A DNA stretch of 64,000 nt, taken from positions 1,860,001 to 1,924,000 of the forward strand of contig NZ_CP159358.1 of NCBI RefSeq assembly GCF_040500475.1, written 5' to 3'. The notes under the pieces are model-generated. The model worked only from the letters and a program-made list of their open reading frames with translations, was not told the origin of the DNA and did no database searches. The first letter of the stretch is position 1, and the number at the start of each line of letters is the position of its first letter. Positions 43,880-54,175 of the stretch are shown piece by piece. Origin of the DNA: Bacillus sp. Bos-x628. Lineage in GTDB: Bacteria; Bacillota; Bacilli; Bacillales; Bacillaceae. The translations under genes were made by a program, and so were the position numbers.

Positions 43880-44515
43880 CTATCCAAACAAGGCCATGAT
43901 ACCTTGATAGCCAAAATATGCCCCGAAGCCCAGTAAGGATAGACCTGCAAGAACAGATAAGCTATACAGGACGCGTTCACTCAAATAGCGTCTAAATGTA
44001 CTTGCCAGTAATGCCATAAAGAAATCCCATATGAGCATCCCGATAAAAATGGCCATACTATAGATAAGCATTTGCGATGCCCCGTACTTTTCAATGGTAT
44101 TCGCTAAAATACTTCCATAAATCCCAAGCCAAAATAAAATACTGAGCGGGTTGGAAAGTGAGATGAAAAACCCAGTCATAAACGATTGTCCGATCGACGT
44201 GTTTCCCCCGTCCTTCTTTGGACTATCCTGTAAATGAATTTTACGTAGGCTTTCAATGCCTGTATAGGTGAGAACAAAGAAGCCGAACAGCCATAAAAAG
44301 GTCTTCACAAGAGGTGCGGTCAAAAGCTGGGCGACACCAAAATAAATGAGGAGCATATACACAATATCCGCTGCCATGGCTCCCACACCAAAAATCCACG
44401 CATGCCAAAATCCACTTTTAATGCCTCTGTCTATTTGGGCTGCATTGACTGGCCCAACAGGTGCTGAAAGTGACAACCCTAAGAAAATATAACCAAAAAA
44501 CACAGTCACATACAC
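43880..44515 (-). CDS. ycgF: LysE/RhtB-family exporter
   Basis: A 211-residue protein with about six helices and the LysE-family N-terminal segment SLSAPVGPVNAAQIDRG. Members export amino acids or related metabolites. Substrate unknown. ATG after AGGAGG. It lies between glcP and ycgG, matching B. subtilis ycgF in order. Confidence 0.87.
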   Translation of the reverse strand: MYVTVFFGYIFLGLSLSAPVGPVNAAQIDRGIKSGFWHAWIFGVGAMAADIVYMLLIYFGVAQLLTAPLVKTFLWLFGFFVLTYTGIESLRKIHLQDSPKKDGGNTSIGQSFMTGFFISLSNPLSILFWLGIYGSILANTIEKYGASQMLIYSMAIFIGMLIWDFFMALLASTFRRYLSERVLYSLSVLAGLSLLGFGAYFGYQGIMALFG

Positions 44516-44578
44516 GTCCTCCTTTTGATGCTAACTTGTACATGTTATTCATAAGATTCGTGCTTTAGTACAAGTCCT

Positions 44579-44613
44579 GCAAAAAAGGAAAAAGCAGATT
44601 ATCCATCTGCTTT
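44579..44613 (-). terminator. ntd/glcP operon terminator
   Basis: AAAGCAGAT (44591-44599) and ATCTGCTTT (44605-44613), with an A-rich run at 44580-44590 giving U on the minus strand. Overlaps the glcP stop. Confidence 0.78.
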
Positions 44614-45786
44614 GAACATAGAATGTTGATCTAAAACGTCCCCTTTTTTCCTAAAGCGATTCATTTGGATGGCAGCGGCAAACAAAAGAACAGCTAAAAA
44701 GGAAAAAACAAGAATCGCACTTGCAGCACCTGCCCATTCGAGACTAAAGCCGATTAGAAATGACAAGCACGCTCCGCCTAAACTAGCTGCGGCAATAAAA
44801 TAACTCGTCGCCTCGTCGATGGCATTTTCAATCATTAATGCGGATGCGGTCAGCGCAATTGGAAACATGCCTGATGCACATAAGCCAATGAGAAAGATGA
44901 GAAGAAGCTGCACCGTTGTGTGTGTTGTGAGTGCAAATGCAATGAGCAGCAGGATCATGGAAGCTGCGCTCAGCTTCAAAAAACGCAAAGGATGCAGCTG
45001 GTCTGCTTTTTTCGCAATGATGGAGCGGCCGATGACAATCGCAGTCCAAAAGGTGGATACAGCTAAGAGGCTCCATGTGTCTCCCCCTTTTTCCAGCATA
45101 ATGGACGGCAAAAAGTTAGCAAAGTTCGTTTCAATACCTGCATAGAAAAAGGCAAAGCAAGTCATGAGCACAACAATCATTCGATTGTTTCGATCAAAAA
45201 GCAAGGACGTTTTCTTGCCCCCGAGAGTAGGAGCAGGCATCTGCCCCTTTGGCCATTTACGAATAAAGACAAGCCAAAGAACAAGGAAAAACGTGAGAGC
45301 AGCTACCTGAAATAAAAACACATAATGCCACGTCTGCTCTGTGACAGTGAGCAGGATGAGAAGCGGGAATAAAAGCGCACCTAAGCCAAAAAAGACTTCC
45401 ATGATACTAATACGTTTTGCACTATTTTCCATTGAAATCACATACGCTCCGGCCGTTGTTTCCATACTGCCCGCACCACTTCCCAGAAGAAAACCCGCCA
45501 CTACAAGTGTTGTCCAGTTCGGCACTAGCCACCCAAGAAGAAGTGATACAATCATTAGCATGAGTCCCATTGTCAAAGTAGCACCGTATCCTTTTTTTCG
45601 GACAAGAATCGGTGATAAAAGAACACCCGTCAAAAAGCCAATAAACTGAAAAAAAATTAAAGAAGATAATTCCCCAGGACCCTTATCATAAGCAGACAAT
45701 AAATAAGGGGTTAAGCTACCAAAAAACACATGAATGGTCCCTATAAAAAAGTAAAAAACACATCCGAAATCAAACACTTTTTTCAT
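44599..45786 (-). CDS. glcP: MFS sugar transporter GlcP-like
   Basis: A 395-residue, 12-helix MFS protein. In B. subtilis the glucose/mannose:H+ symporter GlcP is encoded right after ntdC, exactly as here, so I assign it by context and fold (GTIHVFFGSLTPYLL in helix 1, LLGSGAGSMETTAGAYV in helix 4). Start at MKKVFDFG: AAAGGAAGTG is just upstream and the longer frame would overlap ntdC. It could bring in glucose as precursor or export the aminosugar product. Confidence 0.78.
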   Translation of the reverse strand: MKKVFDFGCVFYFFIGTIHVFFGSLTPYLLSAYDKGPGELSSLIFFQFIGFLTGVLLSPILVRKKGYGATLTMGLMLMIVSLLLGWLVPNWTTLVVAGFLLGSGAGSMETTAGAYVISMENSAKRISIMEVFFGLGALLFPLLILLTVTEQTWHYVFLFQVAALTFFLVLWLVFIRKWPKGQMPAPTLGGKKTSLLFDRNNRMIVVLMTCFAFFYAGIETNFANFLPSIMLEKGGDTWSLLAVSTFWTAIVIGRSIIAKKADQLHPLRFLKLSAASMILLLIAFALTTHTTVQLLLIFLIGLCASGMFPIALTASALMIENAIDEATSYFIAAASLGGACLSFLIGFSLEWAGAASAILVFSFLAVLLFAAAIQMNRFRKKGDVLDQHSMFKADG

Positions 45787-45841
45787 TTTTTCACTTCCTT
45801 TAAAAAGGAGCGGAGTCATGGATATACTCCGCCCCATATCA

Positions 45842-46888
45842 TTAAAATGCGCTGGTAGAAACGTCAGCTTCTTCCTTCTCAAAACATGTATTTAAAGCCG
45901 CTTGCGTACGATAACCATCCTCGAAATCAGCCACTTTCATATGGGATGGATATGAAGGTGTATTGACCCAATGCATCAATTGATCACGAAATGTATCCGC
46001 CCATCCGTAAAATTCGTTTGGTGGATCTGTGAGAAGGGTTTGTGGCATTTGATGATGTTCTACACTCAAGCCATCACTGATTTCATATTCATTTTTCATA
46101 TTCGTATGGTATTTAAACACCTTGTCATGACCAATGACTTCTACACTAAATCCACATTCCTGAGGCTGCGAGCTTTTGGACGTCACCAAATGGAAGAAAA
46201 CATGATTCTCCATTTGCCCAAAAATCTCAGTATGATCATCGACCTGCACTTTTTTCTCTTCTTTTTCTTTTACATGCGTCAACATCTTCGTATTAAGGGA
46301 GTCGCTTTTCATCTCACTGCCAAACAAGTACCACAGCATGTCAATCAGGTGGATACCTAGATCGCCTAATGCACCGCTTGTACGCAAGCTCTCACCGCTA
46401 TCTCTCCATGAAAATGTCTTTTTGCGTAGCGCACTATTTTTCTTAAAATGTGTCCTGACAGTTAAAATGTGTCCCAGTTCACCATTGGCAATCAAGTTCT
46501 TCAAAATATTTACAAAGGATAAATAACGGTAGTTAAAGCCCATACTTGCTTGCACCTGGAATTCCTTGGAAGTCTCTACCATTTCCTTTGCTTCTTTCAA
46601 CGAAACAGCCATTGGCTTCTCGCACAAAATAGGTTGTCCCGTTCTCAATGCTTGCAGGGCGTGGTCTTTGTGACAAAAATTAGGGGAGGCAATAATCAGT
46701 CCATCTGATGCTTCAGCCAATGTCTCGATGCTTTGATACACCCGTCCACCGTATTGCTTAATGAAGCCTTGTGCGACGGATTCGTGCAGATCGTAGACTC
46801 CGGATAATTCTGCACCTTTGATCGTTGATAACGCTCGTGCATGTGCTTTTGCAATATTCCCTGCTCCAACAATTCCAATTTTCTTCAT
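45842..46888 (-). CDS. ntdC: Glucose-6-phosphate 3-dehydrogenase NtdC
   Basis: A 348-residue Gfo/Idh/MocA oxidoreductase: N-terminal Rossmann motif GAGNIAKAHARAL, ILCEKPMAVSL with the catalytic Lys, and a C-terminal substrate domain with GALGDLGIHLIDML. In B. subtilis NtdC oxidises C3 of glucose-6-phosphate, the first step to kanosamine. The start overlaps the ntdB stop by 4 bp. Confidence 0.9.
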   Translation of the reverse strand: MKKIGIVGAGNIAKAHARALSTIKGAELSGVYDLHESVAQGFIKQYGGRVYQSIETLAEASDGLIIASPNFCHKDHALQALRTGQPILCEKPMAVSLKEAKEMVETSKEFQVQASMGFNYRYLSFVNILKNLIANGELGHILTVRTHFKKNSALRKKTFSWRDSGESLRTSGALGDLGIHLIDMLWYLFGSEMKSDSLNTKMLTHVKEKEEKKVQVDDHTEIFGQMENHVFFHLVTSKSSQPQECGFSVEVIGHDKVFKYHTNMKNEYEISDGLSVEHHQMPQTLLTDPPNEFYGWADTFRDQLMHWVNTPSYPSHMKVADFEDGYRTQAALNTCFEKEEADVSTSAF

Positions 46889-47751
46889 GAATGCGCCTCC
46901 TCATGTTTATACATCACTGTTTTCAATGTTTCATAGATTCCTTTTGCATATCCATGATGACAAATTTGATGATGGTGCCGCTTGGCCTCGGCAGTTGCGT
47001 TTTGGACAAGGTAACCGTGGGTAACAGATTGAAGCATCCGCAAATCGTTTCCACTATCACCAAAGGCAAATCCACGATCTTCAGGGAGATCATATCGGCT
47101 TAGCATAAACCGGACAATTTCATCCTTACCAGTACCAATTGGTAAAAAATCGATATCGTAACAATCTTCAGGATCACCTGCAAGCGGATTGCATTTGTTA
47201 ATGTTGACAGCCACGCCACGCTCTTTGGCAAGTGTTTGAATGAATGATAGATGATGCAGATCTGTTCGTTCATCCTGCTCCTGATAATAGAAATTTCTCT
47301 TATATCTTGAACTACCAAGCTGTGTTTGCGGTCTAAGTGTCATCCCTTTTTCACGAACGGTTTGTAAGATGGCGTCAATCTTTTCCTCTGAGAAGCCCTG
47401 CTGATCTAATCGCTTAGCCCATTCTACATCAGGCTCTCCAAAATGCTCTTTCGATGTATAAACAATCTCAGTCCCTAAATTTGAAGCAATAAAATGAGGG
47501 AACTGACTGAATCTGCCCTTTTCCATTTTGCTCGTGACAGAATCTAGGCTGCTTCCCGTCACCCAGCCCATCATCAACTGTCCTGCCTCGCTTTTTTCCG
47601 CTACAAACGCTTCTAAACGTTCTACATCCTCCCTTTGTTCCTTAGTCATACGGTGAGAATAATAGGTTTCATCAAAGTCACAGAAGACGATCCATTTCGG
47701 GTTTTTTGGCTGAGACAGCAATTTTTTACTGAACGGAAGATTTGATAACAT
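46885..47751 (-). CDS. ntdB: Kanosamine-6-phosphate phosphatase NtdB
   Basis: A 288-residue HAD phosphatase: motif I DFDETYYS near the N terminus (nucleophile and acid Asp), TGSS motif II, and FGDSGNDLRML motif IV. It dephosphorylates kanosamine-6-phosphate in B. subtilis. Start at ATG 47751 (MLSNLPFS) with AAGGGGG upstream; the longer frame lies entirely inside ntdA. It overlaps ntdA by 26 bp. Confidence 0.9.
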   Translation of the reverse strand: MLSNLPFSKKLLSQPKNPKWIVFCDFDETYYSHRMTKEQREDVERLEAFVAEKSEAGQLMMGWVTGSSLDSVTSKMEKGRFSQFPHFIASNLGTEIVYTSKEHFGEPDVEWAKRLDQQGFSEEKIDAILQTVREKGMTLRPQTQLGSSRYKRNFYYQEQDERTDLHHLSFIQTLAKERGVAVNINKCNPLAGDPEDCYDIDFLPIGTGKDEIVRFMLSRYDLPEDRGFAFGDSGNDLRMLQSVTHGYLVQNATAEAKRHHHQICHHGYAKGIYETLKTVMYKHEEAHS

Positions 47752-49054
47752 GATGAACCCCCTTAATGACTTTCTCCTGATCTTGCAGGGGCATTCCTGG
47801 GTAAAGCGGTAAATGGAGCAACTGCTGTGCAGCTTTTTCCGTATGTGGAAGCGTCGTTTGTTTATATTTCTTAGATACAAGGTTCGTTTGATGCTGATGT
47901 GACAGAATCGGATAATAAACATCCGTCTCAATGCCATAGACGTCTAGTAATTGCTTGGCGATCTCATCTCGATCCCCTTTGAGCACTCTGATAGGAAATA
48001 GATGCCATACATGATCATCTGTCAGCTTTGGAAGCTTGATATATCCATCTTGTTCGAGTGCTTGCAACTGTTCAATATATTGTTTTGCTAAGTAAAAACG
48101 CTTGAAATTATGCAGCCCTAAATACTTCATTCGTTCTAATCCGATAGCTGCCTGTAAATTATCTATTTTTGCATTAAAGCCAAAGTCACTGCGCTTCATA
48201 TTCTTTTTTCCAGATTCAAAGCCGTGATAGCTGATCTCTATGCATTTTTCCGCAAGAGCTTCATCATTTGTAGCAATGGCTCCAGCCTTACCGCAAACTC
48301 CTAAATTTTTGTAAGGATTAAAACTGAGAACAAGTCCATCTCCGAATGCTCCGAGCCCGCTGCTACCAATGGCCTGACAGCCATCCTCGATGATTTTCAG
48401 TCCATGTGTCTTAGCAACAGCAGAGATGGCTCCCATATCCGCTTGCTTTCCATATAAATGAACTGGGAGAATGCAGACCGTTTTTTCTGTGATATGTTTC
48501 TCGATTTCACTTGCAGCTAAGCAGTAGGATTCTGGATCGATATCGGCATATACCGGAACGGCACCAATAGCGAGCACCGCATTTTCCGTTGCGGCAAAGC
48601 TGTTAGCAGGCAGGATGACCTCATCTCCAGGATGGACCCCCGCTGATATAAGACTGATCATGAGGGCATCTGTCCCACTTGAAGTGGCAATGACATACTT
48701 TATCCCTAAGTAATCAGCCAAGTTTTTTTCAAACAATGGGATGTATGGACCTGACGTAAAACGGCCAGAGCTCAACACTTCTTTCAACACCTGCATAATA
48801 TCATCTATCTCATCCTCTGAAATGAGCTTATCAACAGGCAGGAACGGTATCTTTTTTTCCTTATTTTGTTTATAATGGAAGAGAATTTTTTCCAATCCAA
48901 CTTGCTCAATATCTTGCTCAAGGAACGCTACCAGCTTTTCATTTGCCAGATTCTTTTCAACCAAATCAGACTTTACTTGAACACCTTGATTGATCATATC
49001 CAGCAAAGGTAGATAATCCTTGCTTTTACCTGATATCTTCGTCAATATTTGCAT
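47726..49054 (-). CDS. ntdA: 3-oxo-glucose-6-phosphate aminotransferase NtdA
   Basis: A 442-residue PLP aminotransferase of the DegT/DnrJ/EryC1 sugar class. ATSSGTDA is the phosphate-binding site, IIEDGCQAIG has the PLP-pyridine Asp, and SFNPYKNLG holds Schiff-base Lys249. The length equals B. subtilis NtdA. With NtdC and NtdB it makes kanosamine, an antibiotic and signal. GGAGGG precedes the ATG; first gene of ntdABC-glcP. Confidence 0.92.
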   Translation of the reverse strand: MQILTKISGKSKDYLPLLDMINQGVQVKSDLVEKNLANEKLVAFLEQDIEQVGLEKILFHYKQNKEKKIPFLPVDKLISEDEIDDIMQVLKEVLSSGRFTSGPYIPLFEKNLADYLGIKYVIATSSGTDALMISLISAGVHPGDEVILPANSFAATENAVLAIGAVPVYADIDPESYCLAASEIEKHITEKTVCILPVHLYGKQADMGAISAVAKTHGLKIIEDGCQAIGSSGLGAFGDGLVLSFNPYKNLGVCGKAGAIATNDEALAEKCIEISYHGFESGKKNMKRSDFGFNAKIDNLQAAIGLERMKYLGLHNFKRFYLAKQYIEQLQALEQDGYIKLPKLTDDHVWHLFPIRVLKGDRDEIAKQLLDVYGIETDVYYPILSHQHQTNLVSKKYKQTTLPHTEKAAQQLLHLPLYPGMPLQDQEKVIKGVHHVIKSSVQ

Positions 49055-49084
49055 TCGATTCCCTCCAATTAATCAATTCCATTT

Positions 49085-49112
49085 GTTAAAATTTAACTTG
49101 ATTCACATTGTA
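49085..49112. promoter_or_regulatory. ntdABC promoter element with candidate NtdR operator
   Basis: Minus strand TACAAT (49112-49107) followed by the perfect palindrome GTTAAA-A-TTTAAC (49085-49097) over the expected start site. A TTGTTC lies 19 nt upstream of the -10. Confidence 0.45.
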
Positions 49113-49163
49113 AATGATGATATCGATTTCAGAACAATAACTTTGTGTAAAGGATTTGTTAAT

Positions 49164-50153
49164 ATGTGTACAATTTATGAAATTGCCAAGCGCTGTGGGG
49201 TATCAACGACCACCGTTTCTAGAGTGCTCAACCATCATCCATATGTGTCAGAGGAAAAGCGGCAGCATATTTTACAAGTGATGAAGGAAATGGAATATAC
49301 ACCAAGTTCAGCGGCCCGCACCCTTCGTTCACATCAGACAAAGACCATTGCTGTGTCTGTACCATCTGTGGACCATCCTTTTTTTGCCCAATTGATAAAA
49401 GGGATATCAAAGGAAGCACTGGATCAAGGGTATAAAGCTATCGTGCTCCAGACGTTTTACCAAGAATCCTTAGAGCTGGAAGGGCTTCAATTACTAAAAA
49501 GAAAAGAAGTAGACGGCGTCATACTAGGGGCATTAGAAAATACGTGGAAAAAAATCGAGCCATTTTTAACGAATGGCCCAATTGTAATGGCCAACGAATA
49601 TCATCAAACAGCAGATATCCCGATTATCGGATACGATGAGCGTGAAGCCACCTACAAAGCTGTTGATTATTTAATCAAGTCTGGACGTCGATCGATTGGA
49701 TTTTGTTTTGATACGGAAAGCAGTGAAGCACAGAAGCAAAGAAGACAAGGCTACCTTGATGCTCTTACTTCACATGGCTTGCAATTAAAGGAAGAATGGC
49801 TTTTTGGTGAGGCTTTTACAATTGAAGATGGATTTCGCTTAATGGACAAGATTCACGATATGACGGAATCACCCGATGCGATTTTCACCGGCAATGATCA
49901 AGTGGCAGCAGGTCTCATTAAACAGGCCATCTCATATGGCTATCATGTTCCAAAAGACTTGGCCGTCATCGGCTATGACAATCAAGACATTTGTGAAGTC
50001 ACGGCTCCAACGATTACAACAATTGATATTCCGATCGTAGAGCTTGGTCAGCGGTCTGTACAGCAGATGATCCAGCTACTGCAAGAGAAAAAGCCATTGC
50101 AGCGTGAATATATTCAGCTCCCTACCCGGCTCATTACAAGAGAATCTACATAA
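49164..50153 (+). CDS. ntdR: LacI/GalR-type regulator NtdR
   Basis: A 329-residue LacI-family protein. The N-terminal helix-turn-helix is YEIAKRCGVSTTTVSRVLN and the rest is a periplasmic-binding-like sensor (FTGNDQVAAGLI, LAVIGYDNQ). In B. subtilis NtdR activates ntdABC in response to neotrehalosadiamine. Start at ATG 49164 with AAAGGA upstream; the longer frame overlaps ntdA. Divergent from ntdA. Confidence 0.9.
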   Translation: MCTIYEIAKRCGVSTTTVSRVLNHHPYVSEEKRQHILQVMKEMEYTPSSAARTLRSHQTKTIAVSVPSVDHPFFAQLIKGISKEALDQGYKAIVLQTFYQESLELEGLQLLKRKEVDGVILGALENTWKKIEPFLTNGPIVMANEYHQTADIPIIGYDEREATYKAVDYLIKSGRRSIGFCFDTESSEAQKQRRQGYLDALTSHGLQLKEEWLFGEAFTIEDGFRLMDKIHDMTESPDAIFTGNDQVAAGLIKQAISYGYHVPKDLAVIGYDNQDICEVTAPTITTIDIPIVELGQRSVQQMIQLLQEKKPLQREYIQLPTRLITREST

Positions 50154-50158
50154 TCAAA

Positions 50159-50201
50159 AAAGACTGAGAGGGGATCATACTAGACGCATCTCAGTCTTTC
50201 T
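50159..50201. terminator. Bidirectional terminator between ntdR and lctP
   Basis: AAAGACTGAGA (50159-50169) and TCTCAGTCTTT (50189-50199), perfect 11-bp stem. Confidence 0.85.
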
Positions 50202-50220
50202 TTGAAACCTTTTTATGAAA

Positions 50221-51843
50221 CTATCTCAATTGAGCAAGAATGAATGTCCAAATACACACGACGGCGAGCAAGATAAAGCTGTATTTTACCGTCTTTTTAA
50301 AGAGTTCTGATTCTTTACCCGTTTCACCAACAGCGGCTGTTGCAATGGCGATAGACTGTGGAGAAATTAGTTTCGCCATAACACCGCCGGTTGTATTAGC
50401 ACCGATTAACAGACTTGCCTGTGATCCGATTTGAGAAGCAGTCACCGCTTGAAGGTTACCAAATAAGGCATTGTTACTCACAACAGATCCTGTGATAAAT
50501 ACACCAATCCATCCAAGCACTGGGCTGACAAGCGGGAACAGATCGCCTGTTTTCGCAAGGGCAAGACCGATCGCAGAGCTAAGTCCTGCAAAGTTGGCTA
50601 AGTTGGCAAAGCCCATGACAAAACAAATTGTGAGAACAGGTACCCAAAGTTCTTTCACTGCTGCTTTTAAGCAAGCAGCACCTTCTTTTAATTGAATCTG
50701 TCTGCTAAACAATCCAGTCAGCATGACAGCAATGAGAATGGCTGTACCTGTTGCACTGATCACATCAATCTTAAAGACCGCATCAATCGGTGTTTCTGTT
50801 TGTGCAATCGGCGGTAATTTGACGACTTGCTGATGAAGAAATGGCATTTTCACCAAGATAGTCGTCCAGTTCAGCGGCCCTCCAACTGCAAATAAGGCTT
50901 TAAATGCTGGTAAGCTCCAAACCGTAATCACCGCTGTTAAGATATAAAACGGAGACCATGCCTTGAGCACCTCAACACCACGATACGTTTGTTTTGGTTC
51001 AAGTGCTAGTGAGCCTTCTTCACGATAAATATTCGTCGGCTGCCATTTACGAAGGAATAAAGCCAAGATTCCCATACTTGCCAAAGCTGATATTATGTTG
51101 GCAAGCTCAGGACCCATAGTAACCATGGTGACAGCTTGCAAGATCGCATAACTTCCACTGACAACAAGCAAAGCCGGCCATGTTTCTTTGATCCCTTTGA
51201 TGCCATCTACAATCAGTATGAGTAAAAAAGGGATACAGAAAGAGATAAACGGAATCGTATACACGAGGGTTTGAGATAAAGCAAGCGGCGTCATATTCCC
51301 CATTTGTGCACCTGTAATGACTGGGATTCCAACTGCGCCAAATGCACCAGATGCTGCATTTGCAATTAAGCAGAGCATCGCTGCTTTCAGCGGTTTAAAG
51401 CCAAGTTCAGTTAACAAGGCGGCACTGATGGCAATTGGAACGCCAAACCCAGCCGCACCTTCTAAAAATGCGTTAAAACTAAAACCAATGAATAAGAGCT
51501 GAAGACGCTGATCTTGAGAAATTCCTGCTATACTAGAACGAATGATATCAAACTTCCCAGATCGTACAGCAATTTTATACAGCCATACGGCCATGATCAC
51601 AATATATCCAATCGGCCAGAGCCCGTTAGAGATACCGAGCAACACAGCGGAAAATGCCTTTTCGATTGGCATATGAAAAAAGAAAACCGCTGTTACAAAA
51701 CTGACGATCAAGGTAAAACAAGCGGATAACACGCCTTTTAACTTAAAAACGGTTAATGCGAGCAAAAAAAATAAAATCGGAAGCATTGCCACCAATGCAC
51801 TTACGAACTCATTACCAAACGGATCATATATTTGCTGCCACAT
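50221..51843 (-). CDS. lctP: L-lactate permease
   Basis: A 540-residue lactate permease (LctP family) with about 13 helices and the conserved [16 protein letters not shown] and [18 protein letters not shown]. It moves lactate with protons. Encoded 43 bp after ldh on the same strand, as in B. subtilis, so the pair excretes fermentation lactate. Confidence 0.93.
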   Translation of the reverse strand: MWQQIYDPFGNEFVSALVAMLPILFFLLALTVFKLKGVLSACFTLIVSFVTAVFFFHMPIEKAFSAVLLGISNGLWPIGYIVIMAVWLYKIAVRSGKFDIIRSSIAGISQDQRLQLLFIGFSFNAFLEGAAGFGVPIAISAALLTELGFKPLKAAMLCLIANAASGAFGAVGIPVITGAQMGNMTPLALSQTLVYTIPFISFCIPFLLILIVDGIKGIKETWPALLVVSGSYAILQAVTMVTMGPELANIISALASMGILALFLRKWQPTNIYREEGSLALEPKQTYRGVEVLKAWSPFYILTAVITVWSLPAFKALFAVGGPLNWTTILVKMPFLHQQVVKLPPIAQTETPIDAVFKIDVISATGTAILIAVMLTGLFSRQIQLKEGAACLKAAVKELWVPVLTICFVMGFANLANFAGLSSAIGLALAKTGDLFPLVSPVLGWIGVFITGSVVSNNALFGNLQAVTASQIGSQASLLIGANTTGGVMAKLISPQSIAIATAAVGETGKESELFKKTVKYSFILLAVVCIWTFILAQLR

Positions 51844-51886
51844 TTTGATTCATCCTTTTCTACTCAAGTTGGTTTCAATTCATTGA

Positions 51887-52867
<981 letters not shown>

Positions 52868-52873
52868 TTATTT

Positions 52874-52914
52874 TTGTGAAATACTTCACATTCATATTGT
52901 GCAATACTTCACAA
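52874..52914 (-). promoter_or_regulatory. ldh-lctP promoter with two Rex boxes
   Basis: TTGTGAAATACTTCACAT (52874-52891) and TTGTGCAATACTTCACAA (52897-52914) match the Rex consensus TTGTGAAATAATTCACAA. A minus-strand -35 TTGAAA lies just upstream, so the boxes cover the -10 region. Confidence 0.85.
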
Positions 52915-53010
52915 ACTTTTTCAAGAGAGTTGCTCAAAATAAATATGTTGCGTTTTTGTGAACACTCCTTATTATGGTTTCAATCAGCATTCTCCATACA
53001 TATATTCATC

Positions 53011-53037
53011 AAAAAACTGCCGAATCACCATCGGCAG
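53011..53037 (-). terminator. Terminator of a short transcript upstream of ldh
   Basis: CTGCCGA (53017-53023) and TCGGCAG (53031-53037), followed on the minus strand by TTTTTT. Confidence 0.8.
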
Positions 53038-53170
53038 CTTCATCATGTTTAGTAAGGTCCCCAGTTGATCATTGGGTTAAAGCAGTTGGTTCCCCTCCTC
53101 CCAAGCATGACTGCTTCTACCGCTACCTGTCTAGTAAAAGAAATAAGACAAGAAGGCTTCTTTTATTTGT

Positions 53171-53212
53171 TTAAATAGCAGCGTGTTCAGCGATAATTGT
53201 ATTCCAAGGCAT
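53171..53212 (-). CDS. Possible 13-residue peptide ORF
   Basis: ATG at 53212 preceded nine bases upstream by AAAGGAG, encoding MPWNTIIAEHAAI then stop. A canonical terminator lies 130 nt downstream (53011-53037), so a short transcript is plausible. A second minus-strand frame (53108-53049) reads MLGRRGTNCFNPMINWGPY but lacks a clear RBS. I recognise neither. They may be a small peptide gene, a leader peptide or remnants. Confidence 0.3.
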   Translation of the reverse strand: MPWNTIIAEHAAI

Positions 53213-53493
53213 GTGTTGTATCTCCTTTCATTAAGGATTACTGCCATTTTGTCCATTTGCCAGAAGCTACATCATAGGCATTTCCTTGATTCCTTATGAA
53301 TGGGAACAGGTTTTTTTATCCAGAAAGGGCTTTAGTTTGAGAAACGCAAATTTTAAGTTAATTTTAATTATCCTTTTCGTATCATTTATTTGTGAACTCA
53401 TGACATTTATGTTAGAAAGAAAATTCAATATTTTATCATGGGAGTTTTTTCTACATTTTAGTATTTGTTTTAAAAAAGCTATTGAAAGGGAAA

Positions 53494-53527
53494 TTTTAAC
53501 CCCCCTTATTGAGAAGGGGGGTTAAAA
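53494..53527. repeat. Perfect 14-bp inverted repeat
   Basis: TTTTAACCCCCCTT, six-base loop ATTGAG, AAGGGGGGTTAAAA. Very stable hairpin on either strand, but without a U tract beyond the stem. Confidence 0.6.
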
Positions 53528-53586
53528 AGGTTTATTTTTGTTGCGTTATTAGAGCTATATATAAGGGAACACAAGCTTTTAAATAA

Positions 53587-53868
53587 CTATGCTTTTTTAT
53601 AACGATTTGAAATATATCGTAAAATTTTTGTTATTACAGATGTGCACATGCTTAAAAAAGTTACAATTGCTACCCAATACATATTTGATATGTCGAACCC
53701 AGTGTAGGCAAATATGAAGATGGTCGATGTTATAAATGTGATCATGAGTACCACATAGACCTTCTTAAAGATTAAATAGCCGATCATCCCCCAAGCCAAA
53801 TACAATAATGGCAATGTAAATAAGACAAGAGCCATGGGTTGAAGATAATGTAAGTTAATATACTCCAC
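53587..53868 (-). CDS. Small membrane protein, DUF2651-like
   Basis: 93 residues with three hydrophobic helices and the motif WGMIGYLIFKK, which recalls DUF2651 proteins of Bacillus. A basic C terminus (RYISNRYKKA) suggests an inside location. The start is a GTG close behind GGAGGAGA, so the exact N terminus is unsure. Flanked by decayed sequence; function unknown. Confidence 0.5.
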   Translation of the reverse strand: MEYINLHYLQPMALVLFTLPLLYLAWGMIGYLIFKKVYVVLMITFITSTIFIFAYTGFDISNMYWVAIVTFLSMCTSVITKILRYISNRYKKA

Positions 53869-53883
53869 TCTCCTCCACAGTTA

Positions 53884-54175
53884 TTTTATGACTTCCAAGC
53901 TTATCATTTCCCAATCAGATTTTAGCGATATCTCTTTAGCGTCTTTACTTTCAATATTGTATTCAATCATTCCATTTCTTATCTCTATCAGACATCTTGA
54001 CCAATGCGAATACCTTGCCATCTAAAATCTTAACCTATTCTAAATGTTCATTATCTGATTTTAAATTAAGTGGAATCCTTTCAGAAGATATCTACTTGAG
54101 GTCTCTGTCAAATGTCTTGACTTCTCCTTCATAGGGACTATTGTAGATAGTGAAACCATCGTCCATGACGATCTT
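53884..54175 (-). pseudogene. Decayed gene with in-frame stops
   Basis: Minus-strand fragments in natural protein composition, broken by stops and shifts: VMDDGFTIYNSPYEGEV then KTFDRDLK-stop, ISSERIPLNLKSDNEHLE-stop, VKILDGKVFALVKMSDRDK, and the final ESKDAKEISLKSDWEMISL with a normal stop near 53884. Ancestor not recognised. Confidence 0.5.

Noticed and set aside
43691-43936. 81-codon plus-strand frame over the ycgF 3' end
   Set aside because: Overlaps ycgF antisense and the ycgG promoter dyads; no RBS.
53286-53525. 79-codon plus-strand frame upstream of the 14-bp inverted repeat
   Set aside because: TTG start without an RBS, AT-rich composition, and no recognisable family; its end runs into the hairpin.
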